A DNA stretch of 64,000 nt, taken from Micromonospora siamensis (GTDB lineage Bacteria > Actinomycetota > Actinomycetes > Mycobacteriales > Micromonosporaceae). The notes beneath the pieces were generated by a model that saw only the letters and a list, made by a program, of their open reading frames with translations, made no database searches and was not told where the DNA came from. The stretch is from assembly GCF_900090305.1 (NCBI RefSeq), contig NZ_LT607751.1:3286001-3350000 (forward strand), read 5' to 3'. Numbering within the stretch: position 1 is the first letter of the stretch; each line of letters begins with the position of its first letter. Positions 16,617-24,552 of this stretch are shown in pieces. The position numbers and the translations under genes were made by a program.

Positions 16617-17636
16617 TCAGCGGCGGCGCAGCGCCGGCTCGAGCAGGGCGGGCGGGGTGTCGTTCTTCTCGTGGGCGGCGAGGTCGACGCCGGGAGCCAC
16701 GATCGCGTCGATCGCGTTCAGCACGTCGGTGCTGAGCACGGTGTCCGCGGCGGCGAGCTGCGAGTGGAGGTGGTCGATCGTGCGGGGCCCGATGATGGCG
16801 CTGGTCACGCCCGGGTGGGCGGTGACGAAGCCGAGCGCGAGCTGGATCATGCTGAGGCCGGCCTCGTCGGCAACGGTGGCGAGCTGCTCGACGGCGTCGA
16901 GCTTGGCGCGGTTGGCGGGGATGCTGATGTCGTAGCGCTGCTGCATGAAGCCCGCGCGGTTCGTGCTGATTGCGTGGCCGGCGCGGATCGCGCCGGACAG
17001 CCAGCCGGACGCCAGCGGGCTCCAGGCGAGCACGCCCATGCCGTACTCCTGCGTCGCGGGCAGCACGTGGGTCTCGATGCCGCGCTGCAGGATCGAGTAG
17101 TTCGGCTGCTCGGTCACGTAACGGCTCAGCCGTCCCTCGCGGGCGGCCCACTGCGCCTGCACGATGCGGTAGGCCGGGAAGGTCGAGGAGCCGAAGTAGC
17201 GGATCTTTCCCGCGCGCTGCAGGTCCGTCAGCGCCGACAGCGTCTCGTCGTCGCTGGTGGTCGGATCCCACCGGTGCATCTGGTAGAGGTCGATGTGGTC
17301 GACGCCGAGGCGGCGCAGGCTGTTCTCCAGGGCGGTGACCAGCCAGCGGCGCGAGCCGCCCCGCTGGTTGCGCTCGTCGCCCATCGGCAGGGTCGCCTTG
17401 GTGGCCAGGACGACAGCGTCGCGGCGGCCGGCGATGGCCTTGCCGACCATCTCCTCGGACTGGCCGCCGCTGTAGGCGTCGGCGGTGTCGATGAGGTTGA
17501 TCCCCGCCTCGAGCGCGCCGTCGACGATGGCGGTGGCGTCCTCCTGGGTGGTGTTTCCGATCTTGCCGAAGTTCATCGCGCCGAGTACGAGGGTGCTGAC
17601 CTGCACACCGGTGCGACCCAAGGTGCGGTACTGCAT
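16617..17636 (-). CDS. Aldo/keto reductase
   Basis: This 339-residue TIM-barrel oxidoreductase has MQYRTLGRTGVQVSTLVLG at its start, the catalytic Asp/Tyr in NLIDTADAYSGGQSE (about 48-62), Lys in VLATKATLP and His in LYQMHRWDPTT. NADPH-binding residues sit in VTSAIIGPRT near 290. It resembles the AKR11/12-like bacterial group and reduces carbonyls with NADPH; the substrate is unknown. It is divergent from a TetR gene; two matching palindromes lie in the shared promoter region, so it is very probably the regulated target. Confidence 0.93.
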   Translation of the reverse strand: MQYRTLGRTGVQVSTLVLGAMNFGKIGNTTQEDATAIVDGALEAGINLIDTADAYSGGQSEEMVGKAIAGRRDAVVLATKATLPMGDERNQRGGSRRWLVTALENSLRRLGVDHIDLYQMHRWDPTTSDDETLSALTDLQRAGKIRYFGSSTFPAYRIVQAQWAAREGRLSRYVTEQPNYSILQRGIETHVLPATQEYGMGVLAWSPLASGWLSGAIRAGHAISTNRAGFMQQRYDISIPANRAKLDAVEQLATVADEAGLSMIQLALGFVTAHPGVTSAIIGPRTIDHLHSQLAAADTVLSTDVLNAIDAIVAPGVDLAAHEKNDTPPALLEPALRRR

Positions 17637-17708
17637 GACTGTTCCTCCTTCAGGCGTCCGGCCGTCCGCGTTTGGCGGCAGCCCCGGCCGGTCGGTATGC
17701 TGAACAAG

Positions 17709-17723
17709 CGGAACGCTGTTCCG
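17709..17723. promoter_or_regulatory. Palindromic operator 1 for TetR at 17783
   Basis: cggaacgctgttccg is a perfect CGGAAC-3-GTTCCG palindrome between the divergent aldo-keto reductase and tetR genes. A second copy begins 27 bp further along. Confidence 0.75.
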
Positions 17724-17735
17724 GTAACCAACATA

Positions 17736-17750
17736 CGGAACAACGTTCCG
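17736..17750. promoter_or_regulatory. Palindromic operator 2 for TetR at 17783
   Basis: cggaacaacgttccg has the same CGGAAC-3-GTTCCG half-sites as operator 1. The 27-bp centre-to-centre spacing corresponds to about 2.5 turns. Confidence 0.75.
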
Positions 17751-17782
17751 GTTGCCAAGTGGAGTGACGGAGGTAACGCGAC

Positions 17783-18370
17783 GTGGCCGACACCGACAGC
17801 GGCTCGGAGCGACCGGCCCCGCGCAAGCGGGCCGACGCCCGGCGCAACGAGAGGGCCCTGCTCGACGCTGCGGCCGCGGCGTTCGTCGCCTCCGGCGTCG
17901 ACGTCCCCGTGCGGGACATCGCCGTCAGGGCGGGCGTCGGCGTGGGCACGATCTACCGCCACTTCCCCACCCGGGCCGACCTCATCGTCGCCGTCTACCG
18001 GCACCAGATCGAGGCGTGCGCCGACGCGGCACCGGCGTTGCTGGCCGACAGCGACACACCGCACGCGGCCCTGGCCCGGTGGATCGACCTGTTCGTCGAC
18101 TTCCTGGTCACCAAGCACGGCCTCGCCGCAGCGCTACAGTCCGACGACGCCGCCTTCCAGACCCTGCACGCCTACTTCCTCGACCGGCTGGTCCCGGTCT
18201 GCGACCACCTCCTGGACGCCGCCGTCGCCGCCGACGAGATCCGCCCCGACCTGGACGCCTACGGCCTGCTGCGCGGCGTCGGCAATCTCTGCATCGGCGC
18301 GGGCAACGACCCCCGCTACGACGCACGACGCCTGGTCGACCTCCTCGTCACCGGACTTCGCGTCCGCTAG
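17783..18370 (+). CDS. TetR family repressor of divergent aldo-keto reductase (inferred)
   Basis: This 195-residue protein starts at a GTG preceded by GACGGAGG. The N-terminal TetR helix-turn-helix is clear: ALLDAAAAAFVASGVDVPVR, then DIAVRAGVGVGTIYRHFPTR at about residues 45-65. The C-terminal ligand domain (SnoaL-unlike, helical) includes ARWIDLFVDFLVTKHGL. It is divergent from the aldo-keto reductase with two identical-half-site operators between, which is the classic TetR autoregulatory layout. The inducer may be a carbonyl compound handled by the reductase (inference). Confidence 0.93.
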   Translation: MADTDSGSERPAPRKRADARRNERALLDAAAAAFVASGVDVPVRDIAVRAGVGVGTIYRHFPTRADLIVAVYRHQIEACADAAPALLADSDTPHAALARWIDLFVDFLVTKHGLAAALQSDDAAFQTLHAYFLDRLVPVCDHLLDAAVAADEIRPDLDAYGLLRGVGNLCIGAGNDPRYDARRLVDLLVTGLRVR

Positions 18371-18531
18371 GTGACGCTGCCGCTGGGCGACCAGATCGAA
18401 CGCGGGCGGCCGCCTTCGGATCCCTTGGCCCAACGGTGGGCGTCCTGACCGGCTTTGCTCGGGATGCACGCCTCGGTTCTGCGGGCGCGCAGGTGAGCGG
18501 TTACTTTGCTGGTCGGCTTGAAGAACCGTGA

Positions 18532-18987
18532 CTACTCGGGTCGTTGTGCGAAGACACCGATGTTTCCCTCGATCCAGATGGGTCGGGCTACCAACCTGCT
18601 GATTCGCCACCGCTCGCCTACGCGCCGCAACTCGAACTCGTACGTGCCGCCGTTGTGCCACAGCCGCCCGCCCGGCACGTTGTCACGTCGTAGCCAAGCC
18701 AGCACGTTCGCGGTTGCCGTGGCGGTATCGCCCGTCACATCGGCGATCACCCCGGTGACCACATGCTGTGTGCCATCCAACACGCCAAGCTCCCGTCGCC
18801 ACCGATCTACCGGCTCGGGGCCGGGGAGAGTCTCTGCGTCGCCGCCGCTCATCGCGGTGTAGTCGACGACCACGGTGTCGGCGAACGTCTCCACCAGAGC
18901 GTCCCAGTCACGGCGGTCCACAAACCAGGCGTACTCGGTGATCACCCGCTGGATGGCGAACTGGTCGACCAGATCCTGTAGACGCAT
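18532..18987 (-). CDS. SnoaL-like/NTF2-fold protein 1
   Basis: This 151-residue protein starts at an ATG after GAGGAG. QRVITEYAWFVDRRDWDALV, then ETFADTVVVDYT and the C-terminal WRISRLVARPIW are typical of SnoaL_4/NTF2-like cone-shaped folds, which include hydroxylases, cyclases and dehydratases acting on small hydrophobic substrates. No catalytic residue can be assigned from sequence alone. A second NTF2-like gene lies 77 nt upstream on the same strand, and a TetR gene is divergent from that pair. Confidence 0.85.
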   Translation of the reverse strand: MRLQDLVDQFAIQRVITEYAWFVDRRDWDALVETFADTVVVDYTAMSGGDAETLPGPEPVDRWRRELGVLDGTQHVVTGVIADVTGDTATATANVLAWLRRDNVPGGRLWHNGGTYEFELRRVGERWRISRLVARPIWIEGNIGVFAQRPE

Positions 18988-19064
18988 GTCACAACTCCTC
19001 TTCGTGGTGGCTGAAGGTGGTGGCGGAGGGGCGCCTCGACTCAAGGCGCCCCATCACCACCGGG

Positions 19065-19508
19065 TTACTTGGCGTCGAACGCCGCGTACATGCTGGCGTC
19101 GCTCGCCACGTTGAGTGCTTCGGCTGCGACCAGCGGGTTCCAGAAGTCGACGTAGCGGCTGATCTTTCCCTCCACCGTCTCCACGACGGAGATGTAGGTC
19201 TGGTTGTACGGCTTGCCGGTGCCCACCGCCTGGCCCACGGACTTGAACTCGGCGATGACCAGGGTGGGGTCGACGGTCTCGTGGAAGTGCAGGTCGACGA
19301 ACTCCACCTCGAAGTGCTCGGGGAAGTTCCGCATGTAGTCGAACAGGGCCTGCTTGCCTGCGACCTTCTGCGGGAAGCCGGCCGGACCGTACGGGAACTC
19401 CAGGACGCCGTCCTCGGTGAACAGGTCCACCCACTCCTCGATCCGCCCGGACGACAGGTACTCCAGGTGGTTCTTGAAGGCTTGCTGGGCGGTTTCGCGA
19501 ACGTTCAT
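19065..19508 (-). CDS. SnoaL-like/NTF2-fold protein 2
   Basis: This 147-residue protein begins MNVRETAQQAFKNHLEYLSS and has the NTF2-like pattern RIEEWVDLFTEDGVLEFPYG and ISRYVDFWNPLVAAEAL. PhzA-type and SnoaL-type proteins share this architecture. It forms a two-gene set with the downstream NTF2-like gene, and its promoter region carries a palindrome shared with the divergent TetR gene. The substrate is unknown. Confidence 0.88.
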   Translation of the reverse strand: MNVRETAQQAFKNHLEYLSSGRIEEWVDLFTEDGVLEFPYGPAGFPQKVAGKQALFDYMRNFPEHFEVEFVDLHFHETVDPTLVIAEFKSVGQAVGTGKPYNQTYISVVETVEGKISRYVDFWNPLVAAEALNVASDASMYAAFDAK

Positions 19509-19575
19509 GGCGCTTGTCCTCTTCCTTGGTGTTTCCGATGGGTGCTGAAGGGGTCCGGGTCGGCGGGCCAGCCGC

Positions 19576-19642
19576 CTAACGCGAACATCTTCGCGTCAGA
19601 CCATAGCCCGTGCGCGGTCAAACGCCAAACTTCTCGCGTTAG
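19576..19642. promoter_or_regulatory. Candidate operator region between NTF2-like genes and TetR
   Basis: acgcgaacatcttcgcgt at 19579-19596 is a perfect 7-4-7 palindrome. A larger pair (ctaacgcga at 19576-19584, tcgcgttag at 19634-19642) brackets the divergent promoters, the right arm ending 10 bp before the tetR GTG. This fits autoregulation by the TetR protein. Confidence 0.65.
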
Positions 19643-19652
19643 GATTACCTCC

Positions 19653-20216
19653 GTGAGTGACCAACACCAGTCCCGCCCCGGCGGACGCACCGCGCGAGTC
19701 CGCGCCGACGTCCTACGCGCAGTCGACGACCTGACCACCGAACAACCGCTGGCCCAACTCACCCTGGCCCAGGTGGCGGAGCGTTCGGGAGTGCACCTGG
19801 GCACCCTCTACCGGCGCTGGGGCACTCTCGACGGCCTACTACTCGACGCGGTCGCCGAACGCCTCACCACCGGCTCGCCGATACGCGACACCGGCAACCT
19901 CCACGCCGACCTGGAGGACTACGCCCACCGTGTCGCCGAAGACCTCTCCGGCCCAGATGGACAACTACTGCTGCGTACGCTGGTCGCCGTCCGTCTCGGG
20001 ACCAAGGCGGAACTACCACCCGCCCTCACCCGACGGTTCCACGAAATGCAGGCACTACTCGATCGAGCTCGCGCACGCGGCGAGAATCCACCCACACTCC
20101 AACAGGTCGTCGACATCGTCGTGGCACCGCTGTACACAGCCCTACTGTTCGGCACCACACCAGCCAATCCAGCCACCCTCGTCGACCGCCTGCTGAAGCT
20201 TCACCCCGACCAATGA
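19653..20216 (+). CDS. TetR family regulator of NTF2-like gene pair (inferred)
   Basis: This 187-residue protein starts at a GTG beginning VSDQHQSRPGGRTARVRADV. The helix-turn-helix reads LTLAQVAERSGVHLGTLYRR, followed by WGTLDGLLLDAV. The C-terminal domain is a TetR_C-type helical bundle ending DRLLKLHPDQ. The open frame extends far upstream, but only this start places the gene next to the palindromic operators. Divergent orientation and palindromes support control of the two SnoaL-like genes. Confidence 0.9.
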   Translation: MSDQHQSRPGGRTARVRADVLRAVDDLTTEQPLAQLTLAQVAERSGVHLGTLYRRWGTLDGLLLDAVAERLTTGSPIRDTGNLHADLEDYAHRVAEDLSGPDGQLLLRTLVAVRLGTKAELPPALTRRFHEMQALLDRARARGENPPTLQQVVDIVVAPLYTALLFGTTPANPATLVDRLLKLHPDQ

Positions 20217-20279
20217 CGTGGCCGCCAGGCGCCGCGGCGTGATTCGCTGACGGCGCCCCTGTCCTCGTCGGCCGTCGAT

Positions 20280-20610
20280 TCAGGTCGCGGCGGCCTTCGC
20301 CGGGCAGGTCGGCCTCGATGCGTTCCTTGCGGACCTCGCCGGCGACGGTGTCGGTGACGGTCTCCTTGCCCAGACGTACGCGCTCCACCGGAACCGTCTC
20401 GGTGTCGACGACGGGGCGTTCGGCGTGCCAGGGGCAACGTCGTGTCCTTCCTCGCCGATCGCCGGGCCAACGGGGGTCTTGCCGATGTTGGCGTCGGTGA
20501 TCGGCTCCCGCTCCAGGCGTACCTCCTCGCGCTGCGGCGGGACCGTGACCTGCTCGTGCTCGCCGACGGCGGACGAGCGGCGGCCCACCTCCGGGGCCGC
20601 CGCCCCGTCA
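20280..20610 (-). pseudogene. DUF2382 (YsnF/AvaK) domain remnant, frameshifted
   Basis: On the minus strand GEHEQVTVPPQREEVRLERE, then PITDAN matches the DUF2382 stress domain consensus. About 40 codons later the homologous text resumes in another frame: VERVRLGKETVTDTVAGEVR, then KERIEADLPGE. A single indel near 20430 is enough to explain it. There is no clean start or stop: the 5' side runs directly into the end of the CPBP protease gene and the 3' side lacks an in-frame stop. Intact homologues often have an N-terminal PRC-barrel, absent here. Confidence 0.7.
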
Positions 20611-21585
20611 CTACCGCGTGTGGCGTGGCGTCGTACTGCGGCCCGCGGTAAGTGCTGGTCCTGTCTTTCGGGTACGCCACCAGATGGTGGCGGTGATGAC
20701 GACGACCGCAAAGGCGGGGACGAGCTGATACGGCGTGCCGACTCCGGCTGAGCGGTCCTGCAGTGCGCTACCGAGGTCCACCCGCAGGGTGACGGCCAGG
20801 ACGAGGGAGAACGTGTTGAGTACGGCGTGCAGCATGACGGGGATCTCGAGCCCGCCGGTGCGCCAGGTGATGACGGCCAGTCCGGTCCAGAGCACGAAGT
20901 ACCAGACGATGATGTACGGATCCGTCGCGCCGTGTACGGCCGTGAACAGCACGCTCGAGACCAGCACCCCGGCGACCAGTCCCGCCCGTGGGCTGCGGGT
21001 CCAGCTTCCGATCACGCGGAAGATCAGGCCACGGACGCCGTATTCCTCGCCAGCCGACTGCAGCGGGGTGAGGAGCATCGTGGCGAGGAAGATGGCGACG
21101 AGGTCGGTCTGCGACCAGGGGAACTCCTCGACGGGTGTGAGGGCTCCGACGGCGTTGACCACCAGCCAGGCGGGACCGAAGATGAGCAGCGACCTGCCGA
21201 GCAGGTCGAAGCGGAACCGCGACGTCACGGAGTGCAGCGACGCACCGGGTACGCCGTAGAGCCACCGCTGGATGAGCATGCTCCAGGGAATGAGCAGGCC
21301 GAGGGAGAGCATCGTGCTGGCGTGGTACAGCGGCGTGTAGTCGGTGCCGCCCACGATTGGCGGGGTGTTGCCCATCCGTACGTCGATGAGCGCAGTCGCC
21401 CTGCCGACGACGTTCGGGAAAATGACGATCCCTGCCAGTAGGAGGATGATGGCGAGAATGCCGCGGCCGATCCGGCGTTCTTCGCCGGCGAGCACCCGGT
21501 GGTACTCCACTCCGGTGGGGACTGACGGCCCGTTGCGAGGCTCGGCCGGGGTGAGTAGCGAGTTCGGCGCGTTCATGGTGGTCAT
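20611..21585 (-). CDS. CPBP family intramembrane metalloprotease (copy 1)
   Basis: This 324-residue multi-pass membrane protein carries the Abi/CPBP motifs: EExxxR as E180-E181-Y-G-V-R185 (in TPLQSAGEEYGVRG), His218 in LFTAVHG and His253 with Asn257 in HAVLN. These residues bind zinc in CAAX-processing and bacteriocin-immunity-type proteases. About eight hydrophobic segments are visible. It is followed by DUF2382 debris and preceded by a membrane protein gene on the same strand. A second CPBP gene with the same TPLQSAGEE string lies at 25639. Confidence 0.9.
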   Translation of the reverse strand: MTTMNAPNSLLTPAEPRNGPSVPTGVEYHRVLAGEERRIGRGILAIILLLAGIVIFPNVVGRATALIDVRMGNTPPIVGGTDYTPLYHASTMLSLGLLIPWSMLIQRWLYGVPGASLHSVTSRFRFDLLGRSLLIFGPAWLVVNAVGALTPVEEFPWSQTDLVAIFLATMLLTPLQSAGEEYGVRGLIFRVIGSWTRSPRAGLVAGVLVSSVLFTAVHGATDPYIIVWYFVLWTGLAVITWRTGGLEIPVMLHAVLNTFSLVLAVTLRVDLGSALQDRSAGVGTPYQLVPAFAVVVITATIWWRTRKTGPALTAGRSTTPRHTR

Positions 21586-21606
21586 GGCTTCCTCTGGTGG
21601 ATGTGG

Positions 21607-22257
21607 CTACTTGCCGGCCTGGTCGAGCACGCTGTGACGCAGGCGGAGTGCCCGCTCGGTGCTCCCCAGTACGGCCCCGACGGCCAGGGCGAAGTTGAGC
21701 CAGATCGGTAGCCGGACGGGCGATTCGAAAGTTCCGACGTTCTCGGCGATCGGGGGGATCCGCGACAACGGTTCGGCCAGTTGCAGCAGGTTCAGGCCCA
21801 CGCCGACGAGGAGCATCAGCGCCGAGAGGAAACTGATCGAGTGGCTCAGTGCCGGGTGCTCGCGTTCGATGCGGGCGCGGCGCCCCTCGGCGGACTTCGG
21901 GTCAGGGATGAGCCGGTGCTCCGCGCCGGCGGTGGTGACGTAGTGGCAGCGCTTCAGCCCGAAGGTGCTGGCCGCCACCTCGATGGTGCCGCCCTCGACG
22001 GGAAAGGCGGCCGGGAGCTTGGACTCGGCGTGGTGCCTGCCGTCGAGATACAGGTGCGCTCTCGCCTTGCCGCCTTCCGGGTCGGTCCGGCGCGGGATGT
22101 CGACGGCATACACCGTCCGCCGGCCGGCCCCGTTGGGTAGCGGGAGGTGATACAGGGCGCGGAAGGGCAGCTGCCACCAGCGGAGGCGTTTCAAGGCCCG
22201 TCCGTCTCCGCTGGTGATGCGCTTGGCTGCCCGCCGTTGCCGCCAGTTGTCGATCAC
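21607..22257 (-). CDS. Hypothetical membrane protein with twin C-terminal helices
   Basis: This 216-residue protein is of no recognised family. Residues 1-130 are soluble and mostly beta-like (RRTVYAVDIPRR, then ARAHLYLDGRHHAESKLPAA and GGTIEVAASTFGLKRCHYVT). Two hydrophobic segments follow at about 138-160 and 183-200. It lies 21 nt upstream of the CPBP protease gene on the same strand, probably as one transcript. Its promoter region contains the twin palindromes of the divergent TetR gene. A membrane-bound partner or substrate of the protease is possible (inference). Confidence 0.7.
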   Translation of the reverse strand: MIDNWRQRRAAKRITSGDGRALKRLRWWQLPFRALYHLPLPNGAGRRTVYAVDIPRRTDPEGGKARAHLYLDGRHHAESKLPAAFPVEGGTIEVAASTFGLKRCHYVTTAGAEHRLIPDPKSAEGRRARIEREHPALSHSISFLSALMLLVGVGLNLLQLAEPLSRIPPIAENVGTFESPVRLPIWLNFALAVGAVLGSTERALRLRHSVLDQAGK

Positions 22258-22290
22258 GTTTCCTCGCTCACCGTTGGCCGCCGCTTCGCA

Positions 22291-22307
22291 CTAACACGCT
22301 GTGCTAG
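22291..22307. promoter_or_regulatory. Imperfect palindrome, TetR operator 1
   Basis: ctaacacgctgtgctag has 7-bp arms with a 3-bp spacer and one mismatch. It lies between the divergent membrane-protein and tetR genes. Confidence 0.72.
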
Positions 22308-22315
22308 TGGCAACG

Positions 22316-22332
22316 CTAGCACAGCGTGCTAG
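22316..22332. promoter_or_regulatory. Perfect palindrome, TetR operator 2
   Basis: ctagcacagcgtgctag is a perfect 7-3-7 palindrome; its centre is 25 bp from operator 1 and 32 bp from the tetR start. Confidence 0.75.
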
Positions 22333-22355
22333 TACGCTGTACCAGGAGGTGTCGG

Positions 22356-22964
22356 ATGGCACGAGACGATGGCAGTGCCGGCTCGCGGGAACGGATCCTC
22401 GCGGCTGCGGCGGCGATGCTCGCAGAGGATGTGACCACGCGGTTGAGCGTGCGCGCGGTCGCGGCGCGGGCCGGGGTGAGCACGGGCTCGCTCAGGTTCC
22501 ACTTCCCGACCCAGCGGGCGTTGCAGGACGCCGTGCTCGCCAGGATCTACGACCAGATCTTCCCGGACGACCCGATCCACGACCGGTCGCTACCCGCCCG
22601 GGATCGACTGGTCAGCTGTCTGCGGCAGGTGCTAGCCCCCGCCGGAGTGGGGGAGCAGGCGCGTGCGGCGTGGGGCGCGGCGTACCAGACATTCATCGCC
22701 CCCGACCAGACCGCGGAGGTCCGCGCGGCGTATCTGGCCGTGGAGCGGGAAGGATGGCGCCGGGTCGAGTACTGGCTGACGGTTCTCGCTGGCGAAGGCG
22801 CGCTCCCCAGGGAGGACCACACCCGCCGGGTGAGATTCCTGCTCACCGTCCTGCAGGGGCTCTCCATCGAACGAGCCCTGCCCGCCGAGGACTCGATCCT
22901 GAAATCCGAAACCGAAACCCTCTACCTGGCCGTTGACTGCGTCCTCAACGCCCCGGCCCTGTGA
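22356..22964 (+). CDS. TetR family regulator of membrane protein/CPBP operon (inferred)
   Basis: This 202-residue protein starts at an ATG after a strong AGGAGGTG. The DNA-binding domain is ERILAAAAAMLAEDVTTRLS, then VRAVAARAGVSTGSLRFHFP. The C-terminal half is helical (RRVEYWLTVLAGEGALPRED). It is divergent from the membrane protein and CPBP protease with twin 17-bp palindromes between them, so the set looks like a self-contained regulated cassette. Confidence 0.92.
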   Translation: MARDDGSAGSRERILAAAAAMLAEDVTTRLSVRAVAARAGVSTGSLRFHFPTQRALQDAVLARIYDQIFPDDPIHDRSLPARDRLVSCLRQVLAPAGVGEQARAAWGAAYQTFIAPDQTAEVRAAYLAVEREGWRRVEYWLTVLAGEGALPREDHTRRVRFLLTVLQGLSIERALPAEDSILKSETETLYLAVDCVLNAPAL

Positions 22965-23053
22965 TGGCCCGAGGCTGCCCGCGACGCCGCGGACACGACC
23001 CGGCGGTGATCGACCAGCCGCCGTTCCCGAACGCCGAACGATGGATTGAGAGC

Positions 23054-24232
23054 ATGAACTCCACCTGGATCACCACTCCGATCACCGCCGACCTCCTGCG
23101 CGGCGCGCTCGACGTCGAGCACACCGCGCGCGGTGTGCTGCCGCACCGGCTGCCGGCCTGGGCCCGTGGCCAGAACACCGACGGCCAGGTCGCCATGGTG
23201 GAGGCCCAGCCCGCCGGCGTACGGCTAGCCCTGCGGACCCGCGCCACCATGGTCGAGGTGGACACGCTGCCCACCCGGTGGACCTACATCGGCCTGCCGT
23301 CGCGCCCGGACGGCGTGTACGACCTACTCGTCGACGGTCACCTGACCGACCAGGCCACCGTCACCGGTGGCGACACGGTGAGCATCGACATGGCCAGCGG
23401 GACCACGGAGCGTCGGTCCGGTCCGCCCGGCACCGTCCGCTTCACCGGCCTGCCCGACCGGGTGAAGGATCTGGAGATCTGGCTGCCGCACCACGAGACC
23501 ACCGAACTGGTCGCCCTGCGTACCGACGCCCCCGTCACGCCCATGCCCGACCGGGGTCGTCGGGTCTGGTTGCACCACGGCAGCTCCATCAGTCAGGGCT
23601 CCAACGCCACCAGTCCCACCGCCACCTGGCCGGTTGCCGCCGCGTCCCGTGGCGGTGTGGACCTGGTGAACCTCGGCTTCGGCGGGAGCGCGCTGCTCGA
23701 CCCGTTCACCGCCCGTACGATGCGGGACACCCCGGCCGACCTGATCAGCGTGAAGATCGGCATCAACCTGGTCAACGCCGACGTGATGCGGCTGCGTGCC
23801 TTCACCCCGGCCGTACACGGATTCCTCGACACCATCCGCGAGGGCCATCCGCACGCTCCGCTGCTGGTCGTCTCCCCGATCTACTGCCCGATTCACGAGG
23901 ACACCCCCGGCCCGGGCACGTTCGACCTCGCCGCCCTCGCCACTGGACAGGTGCGGTTCCGGGCCACCGGCGACCCGGCCGAGCGGGCCAGCGGCAAGCT
24001 CACCCTCAGGGTCATCCGCGACGAGTTGGCGCGGATCACCGCCCAGCGGGCGGCGGACGACCCGAACCTGCACCACCTCGACGGTCTCGACCTCTACGGG
24101 GCGGCCGACTTCGCCGAGCTGCCGTTGCCCGACCAGCTCCACCCGGACACCGCCACCCACCGGCGCATCGCCGAACGCTTCGCGAGGCGGGTCTTCGGTG
24201 CCGGCGGCCCCTTCGCGGGACCCACATCCTGA
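23054..24232 (+). CDS. SGNH/GDSL-family hydrolase (lipase/esterase-like)
   Basis: This 392-residue protein begins MNSTWITTPITADLLRG. An N-terminal jelly-roll-like region (about 1-170) precedes an SGNH hydrolase domain. Block I is HHGSSISQGSNA with the nucleophile Ser, the oxyanion Gly is in GFGGSA, the Asn is in ISVKIGINLVNAD, and the catalytic Asp/His are in PDQLHPDTAT. There is no signal peptide, so it is likely cytoplasmic. An upstream in-frame ATG at 22961 would overlap the tetR stop and is less likely. Confidence 0.88.
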   Translation: MNSTWITTPITADLLRGALDVEHTARGVLPHRLPAWARGQNTDGQVAMVEAQPAGVRLALRTRATMVEVDTLPTRWTYIGLPSRPDGVYDLLVDGHLTDQATVTGGDTVSIDMASGTTERRSGPPGTVRFTGLPDRVKDLEIWLPHHETTELVALRTDAPVTPMPDRGRRVWLHHGSSISQGSNATSPTATWPVAAASRGGVDLVNLGFGGSALLDPFTARTMRDTPADLISVKIGINLVNADVMRLRAFTPAVHGFLDTIREGHPHAPLLVVSPIYCPIHEDTPGPGTFDLAALATGQVRFRATGDPAERASGKLTLRVIRDELARITAQRAADDPNLHHLDGLDLYGAADFAELPLPDQLHPDTATHRRIAERFARRVFGAGGPFAGPTS

Positions 24233-24552
24233 CCGGCCCGGGTCGGCGGCGGGGGAGGGGCGGTCAGCAGCCGCCCGCCGCCGAACCTGGTCGTCCCAGG
24301 GTGCTGCCGGGCCGGCGCCCGGAAGGCCCGGCCTCGGCCGCCGCCGTCCCGGGACCGTCGGCCCGATCTCGGCCGGGCGGCGGTCAGCGGGGACGAGAAC
24401 GGCCGGGGAGCTGACCGTCGGCACCGACGATGCCGAATCAGCATGAACACCGTCGTTTCCGTCTTCGACCGCATGCCGGATCCCTGTCAGGGTCGAGTCC
24501 GGTCCGCTCGGCGCCCTTCCGGCGCCGACCCACGCATGGACAAGGAGTGATC
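24233..24552. other. 320-bp gap: hairpin and probable beta-lactamase promoter
   Basis: No credible gene is seen. The left part holds an 11-bp-stem hairpin (24243-24284). The right part, upstream of the beta-lactamase ATG at 24553, should hold its promoter; no clear -35/-10 pair could be picked out. Confidence 0.5.
24243..24284. terminator. 11-bp-stem hairpin after SGNH hydrolase
   Basis: tcggcggcggg pairs perfectly with cccgccgccga, loop 20 nt, about 10 nt after the SGNH stop codon. Confidence 0.6.
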
